A stretch of 64,000 nucleotides of DNA from Bacteroidales bacterium (GCA_012837935.1 DUQG01000045.1:42989-106988); one strand, 5' to 3'. Positions 1 to 10,637 are shown, numbered from the stretch's first letter. Translations and numbers: made by a program. Notes: generated from the sequence alone by a model not told the origin.

Positions 1-98
1 CGGCTGGCAGGCTTTGAGTTGGCAGCTACTTAGTTTTATTCCTTCGGAATATGGCAGACAGGAATGTCTGCCCCCCCTCAAATGTCTGTCCCCTCAAA

Positions 99-130
99 TA
101 AAAAAACCTTTCTCGTTTATGGGAGAAAGG
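99..130 (-). terminator. intrinsic terminator after small peptide copy 1
   Basis: Minus strand CCTTTCTC-CCATAAAC-GAGAAAGG followed by TTTTTTT. Confidence 0.7.
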
Positions 131-175
131 CTCTATGTTTTAGAATACACACATACATTAACTATATAACCGTTC

Positions 176-241
176 TCACCTTTGATTTTGCACCAAAAGA
201 GTAATGACGAGGACGTTTAAAATAGTGTGTATTGATTTCAT
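176..241 (-). CDS. small hydrophobic peptide, copy 1 (MKSIHTILNVLVITLLVQNQR)
   Basis: Preceded by TATCTTTGC (259-267, minus) and followed by a hairpin plus U-tract. Homologous to copy 2 at 6240-6344 with conservative and synonymous codon differences. Confidence 0.5.
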   Translation of the reverse strand: MKSIHTILNVLVITLLVQNQR

Positions 242-258
242 GCTTTTTAATTTTGCTT

Positions 259-267
259 GCAAAGATA
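259..267 (-). promoter_or_regulatory. Bacteroidetes-type -7 box TATCTTTGC
   Basis: Matches TAnnTTTGC about 18 nt upstream of the small ORF start. Confidence 0.55.
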
Positions 268-421
268 TAGTAAGTTTTTGAATGTGGCAATAGTTTGATA
301 GAAAAAGTTTAAAATAATTACGAATTGCAAGTAAATTCATTGGTTTTTGTTTTTATTCGTAGGAAACGGGCATGTAAATTAAGTAGCTGTTAACCCTAAG
401 TTAACAGCTACTTTTGTTGGA

Positions 422-3400
422 TTATTGTTTGATAAATCTATGTACTGTAGGAGTGTTGTCGGTTCCAATTATTTTTATAAAGTAAGTTCCTGAACTTAAA
501 ACTTCTACATTAAGGGTAGTTGTTCTGTTTTCGGTTTTTGTTGTATTAAGCAAGAGTCCATTAATGCTGTATAGCTCAATAACAACTTCATCGCTATTAT
601 TGCGTTCTATTATTAATGTGTTTTTAACCGGATTAGGATACAGTTGTACAGAGTTTGTTGTCAATTTATCAATTTCGGTCGTGAGTAGACTTATAGGAAT
701 TGTTTGAGCATCATTGTTAACAGTAAACGAACCTGTAAGGTCGGCGTATCCTGATATTGATACTGTATAGTTATAATCACCGTTGGCTAAGTTAATTGTT
801 GCCGTACCTGAAACATCAGTTGTTAATGTATCCTCGTTAATTACAATACTTGCACCTTCAACAGGGTTGTTTTTTGCATCGACAACTGTGAATGTAACGG
901 TATATGTTTGCTGTACGGTAATAGAAGTAGTAACGATTTCGGATACTTCTGAAGCGTAAACCGATTGAACACCTACAGTATGTGTACCGCCGAATATATC
1001 AGGAATTGTGTATTCGGTTGTTGTTACATTTGTAGCTACTTGCACGCCATCAAGATAAATATTATACCCTGTGAGCGTGGCGGATTCACCAACTTTAGCT
1101 CCTCCGATATAGATATCGTCAAGCATAAATATAAACGCATCATCGGATACACAGTTGATAGCCAAGTAAACCTGCTGTCCCGCATAATCGTCTAAGCTAT
1201 AGGTGTGTTGTGTCCATTCGAGGGGAGCTTCAACAAATCTTGAGCCTGTTAAGAAAGTAAAGCTGCCGACATCCGTATTTGTGGTAGAAACGGCTACTTT
1301 GAAACGTTCTAATCCGTTGTCTTCGTCATAAGTTTTTGCCCAGAATGAGAACCGCATTCCGGGAACAACCGTTATTTGGTGCGTAATTAACCAGTCGTTG
1401 TTGGAGCTTCCCAAATTAGGAATTGCAGCAAAGCAAGCTAAATATTTATTCCCGCTGTGTGGGAGTAACTGATTACTTGTTGCGGCAGGTGTGGTAGCCG
1501 ATGGATTAAACACGATATAGGAACCTGTGTATCCTTCGTTCTGGAAATCAAAGGTGCCGGATGAGTATGTTGGTGTATTATCCACGTCAGCCAAAGTATA
1601 GTTGCCGATATTTTCGATGATAAAATCGTCGTAGCTTTCCATATCATCCTCAAAGCTCGGATTCCAAACTACTTTTACTTGATTTCCATTAACCACTTCG
1701 GCTGCTACCTCGAATGGCTTATAAACTTGTGCCTGCAATGTTATATTGATTGGGAGGTCTGCACCCGAAACTACTGCTGTTTCTGACACAGTAGCAAAAT
1801 CAACTTTAGAGATTGTATAAGGGTAGTTGCCGTCTGCAAGCCTAATCGTTGCGACACCCGAAACATTGGTAGTCAAAGATGTTTCGTTTATTGCAATATC
1901 GGCACTTTCAATCGGTTTGTTTTCACTGTCAACAACTGTAAATGTTACGGTGTATCCCAACTCAAAATTAGCTGTAAATGTTACATCGCTATTACCGACA
2001 ACGTAGTTGAATGTTTCAGCTTTTGATACAATTTCGTTGTCGGCATTTGTCCAATTTTTAAGTACATATCCGGTTTTGGGAGTTGCTGTTAATTGAGTTT
2101 CCGTGCCTTCGATATAGCTTCCACCGCCCGTAACGGTTCCGCCAGTATCTGAATTAGCTGCTAAAGTTACCGTGCGTTTTTTGCCGACAACAAACTCATC
2201 AACATATATATTGGTTCCGTAGTCGCTTGTGGCTTGGAGAATTATATAAGAGAAGTTCCCAACAAATCCGGCAGGTACTTCAAAAGCATAATCGTACCAA
2301 CCCATTGCGCTGACTGCAGGAGACAACTCCATATTTCTATGAATAGTGCCTAATTTAGTTGCACCTGTTTTGTTAGGTTTCGTATTGATATATACATCAA
2401 CTTTATCGGCACAGTCGGCATAATTATCGTCTCGATACATCTTAAATCCGACATTGTAAGTCTCACTGCCCATATCTAAACGACGGGAAATAAGCGTGCC
2501 TCGACTGCCTGAACTATTGCTCCAACAATCGTATTTTAACATAGCTTCACCAAACGGGCTGCAAGTAGGATTTACGCCGCTTGCAACTCTTTCCCAAGGC
2601 TCATCATCATCTCCTAAAGTTGACCATCCTGCAGGTGGAAATTCATTGCCGTCGAATGTTTCTTTATATGGAAATGCTGAAATGGTGAAATCAGCACCAA
2701 TACCGGTGATGTTTATACAATGAGTTGTCTCGATGTTATCATTCACTTCTATTGTGGCTGTTTTGTTCCCGATTGTAGTCGGAGTAAAGGCTACACCAAA
2801 ATATTCAACTTCATCGGCACTTAAATTCACCGTGCTTTCAATATTTATCAAAGTAAATTGGTCGGCATCTGTTCCGGTAATTGTAATATCCGAAGGATTG
2901 ATTGTAATTGTTCCGCCACCTGTATTTTGCATAGTGAAAACTTGCAGGGCAGATGATGTTGCAATTTGTGTTGCTGCAAAAGTAAACTCGGTAGGAGTAA
3001 TTTCTAAAACAGGCGGAATAACTTCCAACTGCACTTCAATAGCCATATCTCCGACTACTGTAAATGCTACGTCATTTTTAGGAAGATAACCGGGAGCATT
3101 CACAGAATAGCTGTAGTCGCCGGTAACAGCATATATTACAGCTTTTCCCGAAGAATTGCTTACAGATGTATCAATAACTGTTTCTCCTTGTTTAACGGTT
3201 ACGGTAGCTTCTTTAATGGGATTATTTTCTGTATCAACAACGGTAAAAGTTACAACGGGTAATTTTTCAAAATTACCCGTAAAAGTTACATCGCTGCTAC
3301 CAACAACGTAATTGTATGTTTCTGTTGTGCATACAACTTCGTTATCGGCATTTGTCCAATTTATAAATTTATAGCCCGTATTGGGAGTTGCCGTTAAATT

Positions 3401-6022
3401 AACTTCCGTTCCTGCCAAATAACTTCCTCCGCCTGTAAGTGTGCCGCCTCCGGTTGGATTGGCTATCAATGTTACTGTGTTGGTCTCGCCGATAACAAAC
3501 TCATCAACAAATATATTGTTTCCATACATGCCTGTGGCAACAAGAAAAATATAAGTAGTTGGTTTAGTTACATAATTATATGTGACTGTGGCAGGTATAT
3601 TAAAGGAATAATCATACCAGCCGTCAGCATCGACAGCAGGCTCTAATGTTCTAGGTCTATAAATGGTGCCTATTTTTAGAGCTCCTTTTGAGTTAGATTG
3701 ATAATGGGCATACACATCGACCCTGTCCTTTCTTTGGGAATATGAGAAGTCGCGATACATCTTAAACTTCACGGCATAATTTCCATCGCTCATATCTAAA
3801 CGCCGAGAAGTAAGCGTACCGATACTATATTGACCATAGCTATGGCTATTATATTTTAACATACCTGCTCCAAAAGGTTCACAAGTAGGATTGGTACCGG
3901 TTGTAGCTCTTTCCCATGGATTATCTCCCGAGCTTACCCAACCTAATGGTGGAAACATTTCGTCGTCAAACGATACTATGTATGGAAATTCAGTAACTGT
4001 AAGATCCACTGCACTTCCGGTTACCGATATTTCGTGTATATTTCCAAGATTGTCATTCACTTTTACTGTGGCTGTTTTTTCTCCGGTTGTGGTAGGAGTA
4101 AACATCACGGTAAAGATTGCTGTCTGTCCCGGACCTAAACTCATTGTGTATTCAACATATAAAAAAAACTGGTCGGCATCAGCTCCTGTAATTGTAATAT
4201 CCGAACGATTCATTGAAATTGTTCCTGTTCCAATGTTTTGCATTGTGAAAGTTTGCGGTTCAGATTTTGTTTCAATAGGTCTTTCTGCAAATGTAAAAGA
4301 AGTAGGAGTAATTTCCAGAGTAGGTGGAATACTCTCCATTTCCACATCAACACTCATTTCGCCGTTTATCGAAATCGCTATATCATTCTTAGCTTTATAA
4401 CCAATTTTTTTAACGGAATAGGTATAGTCGCCGGCAGGAACATATATTTCAGCCAGCCCTTCGGAATTGGTTACGGCTGAGTGAACCACGGTTTCTCCTT
4501 GTTTGAAAGTTATTGTAGCACCTTCAAGAGGGGAAGAAGAACCCTGCTCCGTTACGGTAAAGCTGACAGTATTTCTTGGGGTTAAGTCCATTCGCAAACT
4601 TAAACTTCCCCAACCCCGAAACACGTCAAAAGCGGAGGGACTATGCGGATAATTAGCTATACAGAAAAAACCATCGCCATTTTTGTCGTAAGCCATTTGA
4701 ATCCGTTTTTCGGTAGTCTGTTTCACCGCCAAAACATACAATCCGGGTTGAAGCTCTTTGGGACTAACTGCGATATTCATGGTTTGCCCTGCTTGCGATT
4801 GATCGCGGATGTAGGTCTCTGTGGTAAATACGGTTTCTGTAACGTTCATATATGCAGAATTATCCACTTTATACAATGCCAACTGATAGGGAGCCGTAGT
4901 CGCATCGAGTGTATTGGGCCATACGAATTGAACGCCGCTTATGGTCGTTGCGTTTACGATTTGAAAGAGATTGCCGAAAGTCATTATGCTTTCATGTCCA
5001 AATCCTTCTTCTGCAAACACGCCTGTATCTCGAGCGTAAATAAAATCCGTTACCGAAAAATTAAAAACATCGGAATTGTCGGCCGGATCGTAATCTGCGG
5101 CATAGTCGGCAGTATGCGTATAGGTATAATTGCCTGTGGGTAAAGTGGTAGCGTCAAAAGTCGCAGCGGAGGATATTGTTTGCGATGCACCGGCAGATAA
5201 TCCGGCAGATAAAATATCTGTTGAGGTAAAAAGCGTTGTATTGCCGGCGTTTTTGAGTGTTGCAGTTACGTTCACATTTTCGGTAAGTTGTTGCCCTTGG
5301 TTTACAATATTTGTTTTGAGAGTAAAGGCTTTATCTAATTGACTTAAAGGTATCTGCTTATAATCTTTATGCCCTCCTGTAACTTCAAGGTTTGTGGGAG
5401 TCATAGCAAAATCATCTACAATCAGCATAAAAGCGGATCTTGTAATTGCTTGAATAGCCACATAGACCGTCTGACCAATATATTCGCTTAAATCGTAAGC
5501 AAAAGTTTCAACCTTCATGGATGTCGGTCCGACTTTCGAGGCAAGCGTGATGGTAAAATCTTCCTTGTTGTTGCCTGTGGTTGAAAGCAATACATTGAAT
5601 TTGTCCCAACTGCCGGAACTTCCCTGTTTTGCTTTGAATGTGAGGCTACTGCATCCCGCTACAGGATTTAGCGGAGGAGTAATCAGCCAGTCATCGTGTT
5701 CGTGAGAACTACTAGCCTTAATTGCAGCACTTGCATCTCCTGTTATAGGAATATCCGTATATCTCTCCCAAGTTCTGTTCGGACTTCCACCTTCAATAAC
5801 CTTCCATCCGGTGGGAGGAAATACATCTCCTTCAAAACTTTCGTGAAAATACGCTCCAAGTGATGAACTTTTAACTGATTGTTTGGTCTGAAAATCAGAT
5901 TGGTTCGCAGTTCTTTGTTTCTCTGTTTCCTTGCCGGGACGTAATTGTTCAGGAGCTTTCTGTCCCGCCAACCAAGTTGCCGTAAATAACAGCAAAATGA
6001 TTAAATATAAATTTCTTTTCAT
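422..6022 (-). CDS. large T9SS-secreted multidomain protein (choice-of-anchor J-like, Carb-regulatory-like and bacterial-repeat modules; type A sorting domain)
   Basis: 1866 aa ORF with signal peptide and C-terminal 'VQLYPNPVKNTLIIE...GTYFIKI' Por secretion tail. Internal duplicated modules. Confidence 0.85.
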   Translation of the reverse strand: MKRNLYLIILLLFTATWLAGQKAPEQLRPGKETEKQRTANQSDFQTKQSVKSSSLGAYFHESFEGDVFPPTGWKVIEGGSPNRTWERYTDIPITGDASAAIKASSSHEHDDWLITPPLNPVAGCSSLTFKAKQGSSGSWDKFNVLLSTTGNNKEDFTITLASKVGPTSMKVETFAYDLSEYIGQTVYVAIQAITRSAFMLIVDDFAMTPTNLEVTGGHKDYKQIPLSQLDKAFTLKTNIVNQGQQLTENVNVTATLKNAGNTTLFTSTDILSAGLSAGASQTISSAATFDATTLPTGNYTYTHTADYAADYDPADNSDVFNFSVTDFIYARDTGVFAEEGFGHESIMTFGNLFQIVNATTISGVQFVWPNTLDATTAPYQLALYKVDNSAYMNVTETVFTTETYIRDQSQAGQTMNIAVSPKELQPGLYVLAVKQTTEKRIQMAYDKNGDGFFCIANYPHSPSAFDVFRGWGSLSLRMDLTPRNTVSFTVTEQGSSSPLEGATITFKQGETVVHSAVTNSEGLAEIYVPAGDYTYSVKKIGYKAKNDIAISINGEMSVDVEMESIPPTLEITPTSFTFAERPIETKSEPQTFTMQNIGTGTISMNRSDITITGADADQFFLYVEYTMSLGPGQTAIFTVMFTPTTTGEKTATVKVNDNLGNIHEISVTGSAVDLTVTEFPYIVSFDDEMFPPLGWVSSGDNPWERATTGTNPTCEPFGAGMLKYNSHSYGQYSIGTLTSRRLDMSDGNYAVKFKMYRDFSYSQRKDRVDVYAHYQSNSKGALKIGTIYRPRTLEPAVDADGWYDYSFNIPATVTYNYVTKPTTYIFLVATGMYGNNIFVDEFVIGETNTVTLIANPTGGGTLTGGGSYLAGTEVNLTATPNTGYKFINWTNADNEVVCTTETYNYVVGSSDVTFTGNFEKLPVVTFTVVDTENNPIKEATVTVKQGETVIDTSVSNSSGKAVIYAVTGDYSYSVNAPGYLPKNDVAFTVVGDMAIEVQLEVIPPVLEITPTEFTFAATQIATSSALQVFTMQNTGGGTITINPSDITITGTDADQFTLINIESTVNLSADEVEYFGVAFTPTTIGNKTATIEVNDNIETTHCINITGIGADFTISAFPYKETFDGNEFPPAGWSTLGDDDEPWERVASGVNPTCSPFGEAMLKYDCWSNSSGSRGTLISRRLDMGSETYNVGFKMYRDDNYADCADKVDVYINTKPNKTGATKLGTIHRNMELSPAVSAMGWYDYAFEVPAGFVGNFSYIILQATSDYGTNIYVDEFVVGKKRTVTLAANSDTGGTVTGGGSYIEGTETQLTATPKTGYVLKNWTNADNEIVSKAETFNYVVGNSDVTFTANFELGYTVTFTVVDSENKPIESADIAINETSLTTNVSGVATIRLADGNYPYTISKVDFATVSETAVVSGADLPINITLQAQVYKPFEVAAEVVNGNQVKVVWNPSFEDDMESYDDFIIENIGNYTLADVDNTPTYSSGTFDFQNEGYTGSYIVFNPSATTPAATSNQLLPHSGNKYLACFAAIPNLGSSNNDWLITHQITVVPGMRFSFWAKTYDEDNGLERFKVAVSTTNTDVGSFTFLTGSRFVEAPLEWTQHTYSLDDYAGQQVYLAINCVSDDAFIFMLDDIYIGGAKVGESATLTGYNIYLDGVQVATNVTTTEYTIPDIFGGTHTVGVQSVYASEVSEIVTTSITVQQTYTVTFTVVDAKNNPVEGASIVINEDTLTTDVSGTATINLANGDYNYTVSISGYADLTGSFTVNNDAQTIPISLLTTEIDKLTTNSVQLYPNPVKNTLIIERNNSDEVVIELYSINGLLLNTTKTENRTTTLNVEVLSSGTYFIKIIGTDNTPTVHRFIKQ

Positions 6023-6239
6023 GATTTTATTGATTAGTTGATTAATTAGCTGAATAGTTAAATTTTAGTATTTTGAGATTGAAATAACCTTTATCTTCTA
6101 TTGCTGTTTGAATTAAGTAGCAGTTACTTGGTGTTGACATACAGGAAACCTGTCCGACTTTCGGTGGAACTTGTCCGACTTTGACGGATGTTTGTTCCCC
6201 TGAAACAAAACCCCTTTCTCGTTTAAATGGGAAAGGCTT

Positions 6240-6344
6240 TTATACTTTTATAACACACAATAAATTATATAACCATTCATTCTTTTGATTTTCTATCAAA
6301 AGAATAAAGACGATAACGTTTAATATGGTGTGTAGTGAATTCAT
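6240..6344 (-). CDS. small hydrophobic peptide, copy 2 (MNSLHTILNVIVFILLIENQKNEWLYNLLCVIKV)
   Basis: Homologous to copy 1. TATCTTTAC box at 6361-6369 (minus). Confidence 0.5.
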   Translation of the reverse strand: MNSLHTILNVIVFILLIENQKNEWLYNLLCVIKV

Positions 6345-6682
6345 ATTTTTAGTTTTGTTTGTAAAGATACAGTAAGTTTTTAAATATTACAACATGTTTA
6401 ATACAAAATGCTTACATAATTATGATGTAAATAAATTCGTGGTTTTTATGTTATTAGTAGTGGATAAGTTGTTGTAAGGTAGAATGAAACATAAAGTTCG
6501 CATTTTGCCATTTGTGTTTTTAAAACCTTACTTTTATCGTCAATGTTGTGAAGTGAAGAGATTTTTGGTAACTTCAATGTCAGATTTTATAAAACTTTAA
6601 CATTTACTATGTAGCGTTTTGGGATTAAAATCCATCATATATATAGAAGTCATTTTTTATCACACATAAACACACATTAATT

Positions 6683-7027
6683 ATGAGAAAAGGAACGATT
6701 TTATTTACAGTTATTGCTCTGTTTCTGCTGATAGGCGGAGTAGGCTGTGAAAAAGATATCCAGAATGATTGTTACTCAGGAATAATTGTGTCTCTAAATG
6801 AAAGAAATGCTTGCAATGATATTGTGAAAATTGATAAATCTATTGATAATGGACTGTCAGTTGGAACCAATTTAGCATTTTACTCAGGTTTGTTTGATAG
6901 AAAATTAGAAATAGGAGAAACAATCTACTTTAAAGTGCTTAGTTATGAAAAGTGGGTAGGTCCTGCAAATGCATCGTGTTTATGGCCTCATTATGTTGCA
7001 CAAATTGAAGTTTGTCAATCCAAGTAG
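6683..7027 (+). CDS. putative lipoprotein
   Basis: Signal peptide with lipobox-like 'LIGGVGC'. Confidence 0.6.
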   Translation: MRKGTILFTVIALFLLIGGVGCEKDIQNDCYSGIIVSLNERNACNDIVKIDKSIDNGLSVGTNLAFYSGLFDRKLEIGETIYFKVLSYEKWVGPANASCLWPHYVAQIEVCQSK

Positions 7028-7104
7028 CTTAACAGTTACTTCTCTTTTTTCTTTCTATTCTAAAAAACTCTCTTTCCGATAGACTGTTTTTCCTCTAAAA
7101 GATT

Positions 7105-7112
7105 TATCTTTG
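7105..7112 (+). promoter_or_regulatory. -7 box TATCTTTG upstream of butyrate kinase
   Basis: TAnnTTTG 16 nt upstream of ATG. Confidence 0.6.
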
Positions 7113-7127
7113 TAAAAAACTATTACT

Positions 7128-8192
7128 ATGAACAGAATTCTTGTAATCAATCCCGGCTCTACTTCCACTAAAGTAGCTATTTTTGAAGAAAATACATTGG
7201 TTGATGTTTTTACTATTCGTCATTCTGTAGAAGAGTTGCAGGCTTATCCACGCGTTATTGACCAACTTGATTTTCGCTACGATTTAATTGTAAATCACTT
7301 ACGAGAAAATGCGGTTACTTTTGATTTTTCGATTGTAATGGGACGGGGAGGAATGCTTCCGCCTGTGGTTTCAGGCATTTATGCAGTAAATAAAAAAATG
7401 CTTGACACGCTTCGTCGTGCAGAACGAGGCGAGCATGCCAGTAATTTGGGCGCTTTCTTGGCTGATAGAATTGCTCGGCAAATTCCGGAATGCCGTGCCT
7501 ATATTGCCGACCCTGTAGCAGTAGATGAAATGGATGAAGTGGCACGCATCAGTGGAATGCCAGAAATTCCACGTCAGACTATTTTTCATGCGCTAAATCA
7601 TAAGGCTGTAGGAAGAATGTATGCCACTCAAATAGGCAAACGTTATGAGGAACTAAATTTAGTTATAGCCCATTTAGGTGGCGGGATTACCATTGCTGCT
7701 CATCGAAAAGGACGTGTGGTGGATGTCAATCAAGGACTGGACGGCTATGGTGCTATCATGCCGGAAAGAGCAGGAACCGTGGATGCCGGAAGGCTGGTAA
7801 AACTCTGTTTTTCGGGAAAATACACGCAGGAGGAAATATTAAAGAAACTTGCCGGGAAAGGCGGTCTGATAGCTCATCTTGGTTCCAATAATGTACAAGA
7901 ACTGGAACTAAAAGCCAAAGCAGGTGATAAGCACATTCAACTGATTTTAGATGCGATGGCTTACACAGTCGGCAAAGAGATTGGCGCTATGCTTATGGTG
8001 CTGAAAGGCGATGTAGATAGCGTAATTTTAACGGGTGGTGTGGCTTACAGCGAATATGTGGTTAGCCGAGTAAAAGAAATGGTTGAACCTTATGCAAAGT
8101 TTACTGTGTTGCCCGGTGAAGATGAGATGGCAGCATTGGCTTCAAATGCAGTGAGATTAATAAAAGGCGAAGCGGAAAGTCTTGAGTTTTGA
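7128..8192 (+). CDS. buk: butyrate kinase
   Basis: 'ILVINPGSTSTKVAIF' acetokinase-family motif. 354 aa. Confidence 0.92.
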   Translation: MNRILVINPGSTSTKVAIFEENTLVDVFTIRHSVEELQAYPRVIDQLDFRYDLIVNHLRENAVTFDFSIVMGRGGMLPPVVSGIYAVNKKMLDTLRRAERGEHASNLGAFLADRIARQIPECRAYIADPVAVDEMDEVARISGMPEIPRQTIFHALNHKAVGRMYATQIGKRYEELNLVIAHLGGGITIAAHRKGRVVDVNQGLDGYGAIMPERAGTVDAGRLVKLCFSGKYTQEEILKKLAGKGGLIAHLGSNNVQELELKAKAGDKHIQLILDAMAYTVGKEIGAMLMVLKGDVDSVILTGGVAYSEYVVSRVKEMVEPYAKFTVLPGEDEMAALASNAVRLIKGEAESLEF

Positions 8193-8471
8193 GTTTTACA
8201 GAACACAAATTGCACAAATTACACGGATTTACACAATTTTTTTATCAGGTTTTCTATGCTTCTAATTCTCTAATCCTTTGTATTACATGTTTTCAAAGGA
8301 TTAGTTTTGAATTATTTGATTTGAATGTTTTGAGAACAAATAAGCTGGTTATTTTATCATTATAACATCAACCAAAAAATCCCCCCTTGCGCTGCTCTGA
8401 GCGCAGTCGAAGGATAGTATTTAGGCATTAACATTCAAACTACATATTACTAACTACATACTAATAAAACA

Positions 8472-9413
8472 ATGGCAAAATATCCTGAATTTTTAAAACC
8501 TGGTGATGAAATACGTATTATTTCACCTTCCGGAAATATTGAACCTGAATTGATTGACGGTGCAAGGTCGCAAATAGAAGAATGGGGCTACAAACCTATG
8601 GAAGGGATGTTCACACGTAAGGTTTATGGACGATTTTCAGGAAATGAGCAAGAGCGTTTTACCGACTTGCAGCAAGCACTTGATGACCCTAATGTGAAAG
8701 CAATTCTTTGTAGTAGAGGTGGTTATGGTTTAGCGCAGATAATTGATAGAATTGACTTTACGCGTTTCCAAGAAAGTCCGAAATGGGTGATTGGGTTTAG
8801 TGATATTACTATTTTGCATGAGGCATTGCTGAAAAATGGCGTGGTGTCCATTCATAGCGGTATGGCAAAACAGCTGACAGAACAAGCCAATGATGCTCAG
8901 CCAAATGTATTACTGGAAAATATTTTAAAAGGAAAATTTCCCACTTATAAAGTGGTTGCAAATTCTAATAATCGTTTTGGAAAGGCGAAAGGTAGGCTAA
9001 TAGGTGGAAATCTTTCCGTGTTTATGGGAATGCGTGCTACGCCTTTTGATATGCAATACAAAGGCGGTATCCTTTTTATAGAAGATGTGGGCGAAAAACC
9101 GTATCAGATTGACAGAATGATGCAAAACTTGCGTTTAAGCGGTGCTTTGTCCCAGCTTTCGGGATTGATTGTGGGACAATTTACCGAAACAGAAGAAGAC
9201 CCTGATATGCACGCTACGATTTACGAAATTATAGCCAATGCCGTGAAAGATTATTCTTATCCGGTTTGTTTTGATTTCTCTGCCGGACATATTGACGATA
9301 ACTATCCTCTATTGATGGGTGCTGATGTAACGTTGAATGTGGATGAGCAGAGCAGTGAAATAGCATTCCCAATCACATTTTGGCGAAAAGCAAAAGATTT
9401 ATTAAAAAAGTAA
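8472..9413 (+). CDS. LD-carboxypeptidase (peptidase family S66)
   Basis: 'LKPGDEIRIISPSG', 'CSRGGYG', 'GFSDIT' motifs. Confidence 0.9.
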   Translation: MAKYPEFLKPGDEIRIISPSGNIEPELIDGARSQIEEWGYKPMEGMFTRKVYGRFSGNEQERFTDLQQALDDPNVKAILCSRGGYGLAQIIDRIDFTRFQESPKWVIGFSDITILHEALLKNGVVSIHSGMAKQLTEQANDAQPNVLLENILKGKFPTYKVVANSNNRFGKAKGRLIGGNLSVFMGMRATPFDMQYKGGILFIEDVGEKPYQIDRMMQNLRLSGALSQLSGLIVGQFTETEEDPDMHATIYEIIANAVKDYSYPVCFDFSAGHIDDNYPLLMGADVTLNVDEQSSEIAFPITFWRKAKDLLKK

Positions 9414-9427
9414 TAAAATATAATACG

Positions 9428-10033
9428 ATGTTTTCAGGAATAGTAGAAGAAGCTGCAACGGTTGTTGCATTGGAAAAAGATCAGGAAAATCTACATATCA
9501 CAATGACTTGTTCGTTTGTAGATGAATTGAAAGTAGATCAAAGTGTGTCGCATAATGGTGCGTGCTTGACCGTGGTGAAAAAAACAGCCGACACCTACAC
9601 GGTAACTGCCATTAAAGAGACACTGAATTTAACCAATTTGGGAAAATTGAAAGTGGGTGACAAAGTTAACTTAGAGCGAAGCATGCTGATGAATGGTCGA
9701 TTGGACGGACATATTGTGCAAGGTCACGTAGATCAAACAGCCGTTTGTACCGATGTGAAAGAAGCTGACGGAAGTTGGTATTTTACGTTCGAGTACGAGT
9801 TTGATAAAGAGATGGCGCGTAGGGGTTATATGACGGTGGACAAAGGCTCAGTAACCGTAAATGGCGTGAGTTTAACCGTAGTAGAGCCGACTGACAACAC
9901 TTTCAAAGTGGCAATTATCCCATACACCTACGAAGTTACAAATTTTCATCAAATAAAACCGGGAACAACTGTAAATCTCGAATTTGATATTATTGGGAAG
10001 TATATCAGTAGGATGTTGGAGTTTAATAAATAA
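9428..10033 (+). CDS. ribE: riboflavin synthase alpha subunit
   Basis: 'MFSGIVEE' start and two lumazine-binding repeats ('NGACLTV', 'VNGVSLTV'). The start inside the longer ORF is preferred. Confidence 0.92.
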   Translation: MFSGIVEEAATVVALEKDQENLHITMTCSFVDELKVDQSVSHNGACLTVVKKTADTYTVTAIKETLNLTNLGKLKVGDKVNLERSMLMNGRLDGHIVQGHVDQTAVCTDVKEADGSWYFTFEYEFDKEMARRGYMTVDKGSVTVNGVSLTVVEPTDNTFKVAIIPYTYEVTNFHQIKPGTTVNLEFDIIGKYISRMLEFNK

Positions 10034-10145
10034 TCCACACAATCGTTAGATTTTTTAGAGAGAGACATTGGAAGATGTCTCTTTTTTTAAGCCCCCATCC
10101 AACTTCCCCTTAAAGGGGGAAGGGTTTGGGTTAGTGCAGATAATA

Positions 10146-10637
10146 TCAGTAATTGCTATCTTTTATCTTTGTTCCTTGTTCTCTTTTAGTTTTAAAAGAA
10201 AGAATATGGATGGTTACCCCAATGGCTATAGCTGCCAACAGAGCTTGCAGATACCATCTTTCATTTACAATAAAGAAAATGCTGTATAAGATAAGGAGCC
10301 AAAGCATTGAAATAGAGGCAATTTTTCCTTTAAGCGGAATGGCTTTATTTTCTCTGAAATCCCGAATGTAGTTGCCGAAAACCTTATGATTCATCAGCCA
10401 ATTGTAGAGATGGTCTGAGCTTTTCGCAAACAGTGCAGCCGAGAGCAACAGAAATGGCGTAGTGGGAAGAATAGGCAGAAAAATTCCTATTATTCCCAAC
10501 CCAAAGCTGATACAGCCGAATATGATAAAAAGTGTTTTTTCATTTAAGTTGCAAAGGTAATAAAAATACACGTTGTTTCTTGTCTCTTTTTCTCGTATCT
10601 TTGTGCAAGTTTTGATTTTAGAGAGAAGTTTGCACAT
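10146..10637 (-). CDS. DUF454/YbaN-family inner membrane protein
   Basis: 'GIIGIFLPILPTTPFLLLSAALFAKSS' signature. Start uncertain. Confidence 0.8.
   Translation of the reverse strand: MCKLLSKIKTCTKIREKETRNNVYFYYLCNLNEKTLFIIFGCISFGLGIIGIFLPILPTTPFLLLSAALFAKSSDHLYNWLMNHKVFGNYIRDFRENKAIPLKGKIASISMLWLLILYSIFFIVNERWYLQALLAAIAIGVTIHILSFKTKREQGTKIKDSNY
10596..10603 (+). promoter_or_regulatory. -7 box TATCTTTG, likely promoter of the ABC-F gene
   Basis: TAnnTTTG upstream of the ATG at 10724. Confidence 0.45.

Noticed and set aside
2496-5705. Plus-strand ORFs of 60-169 aa antisense to the T9SS gene, two of them similar to each other
   Set aside because: They mirror the duplicated modules of the long minus-strand gene, with no promoter or credible protein signature. 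Antisense artefacts.
10551-10559. Minus-strand TACCTTTGC promoter for the DUF454 gene
   Set aside because: The ATG just downstream is out of frame with the DUF454 ORF, so the box falls within the apparent coding region. Start site unresolved.
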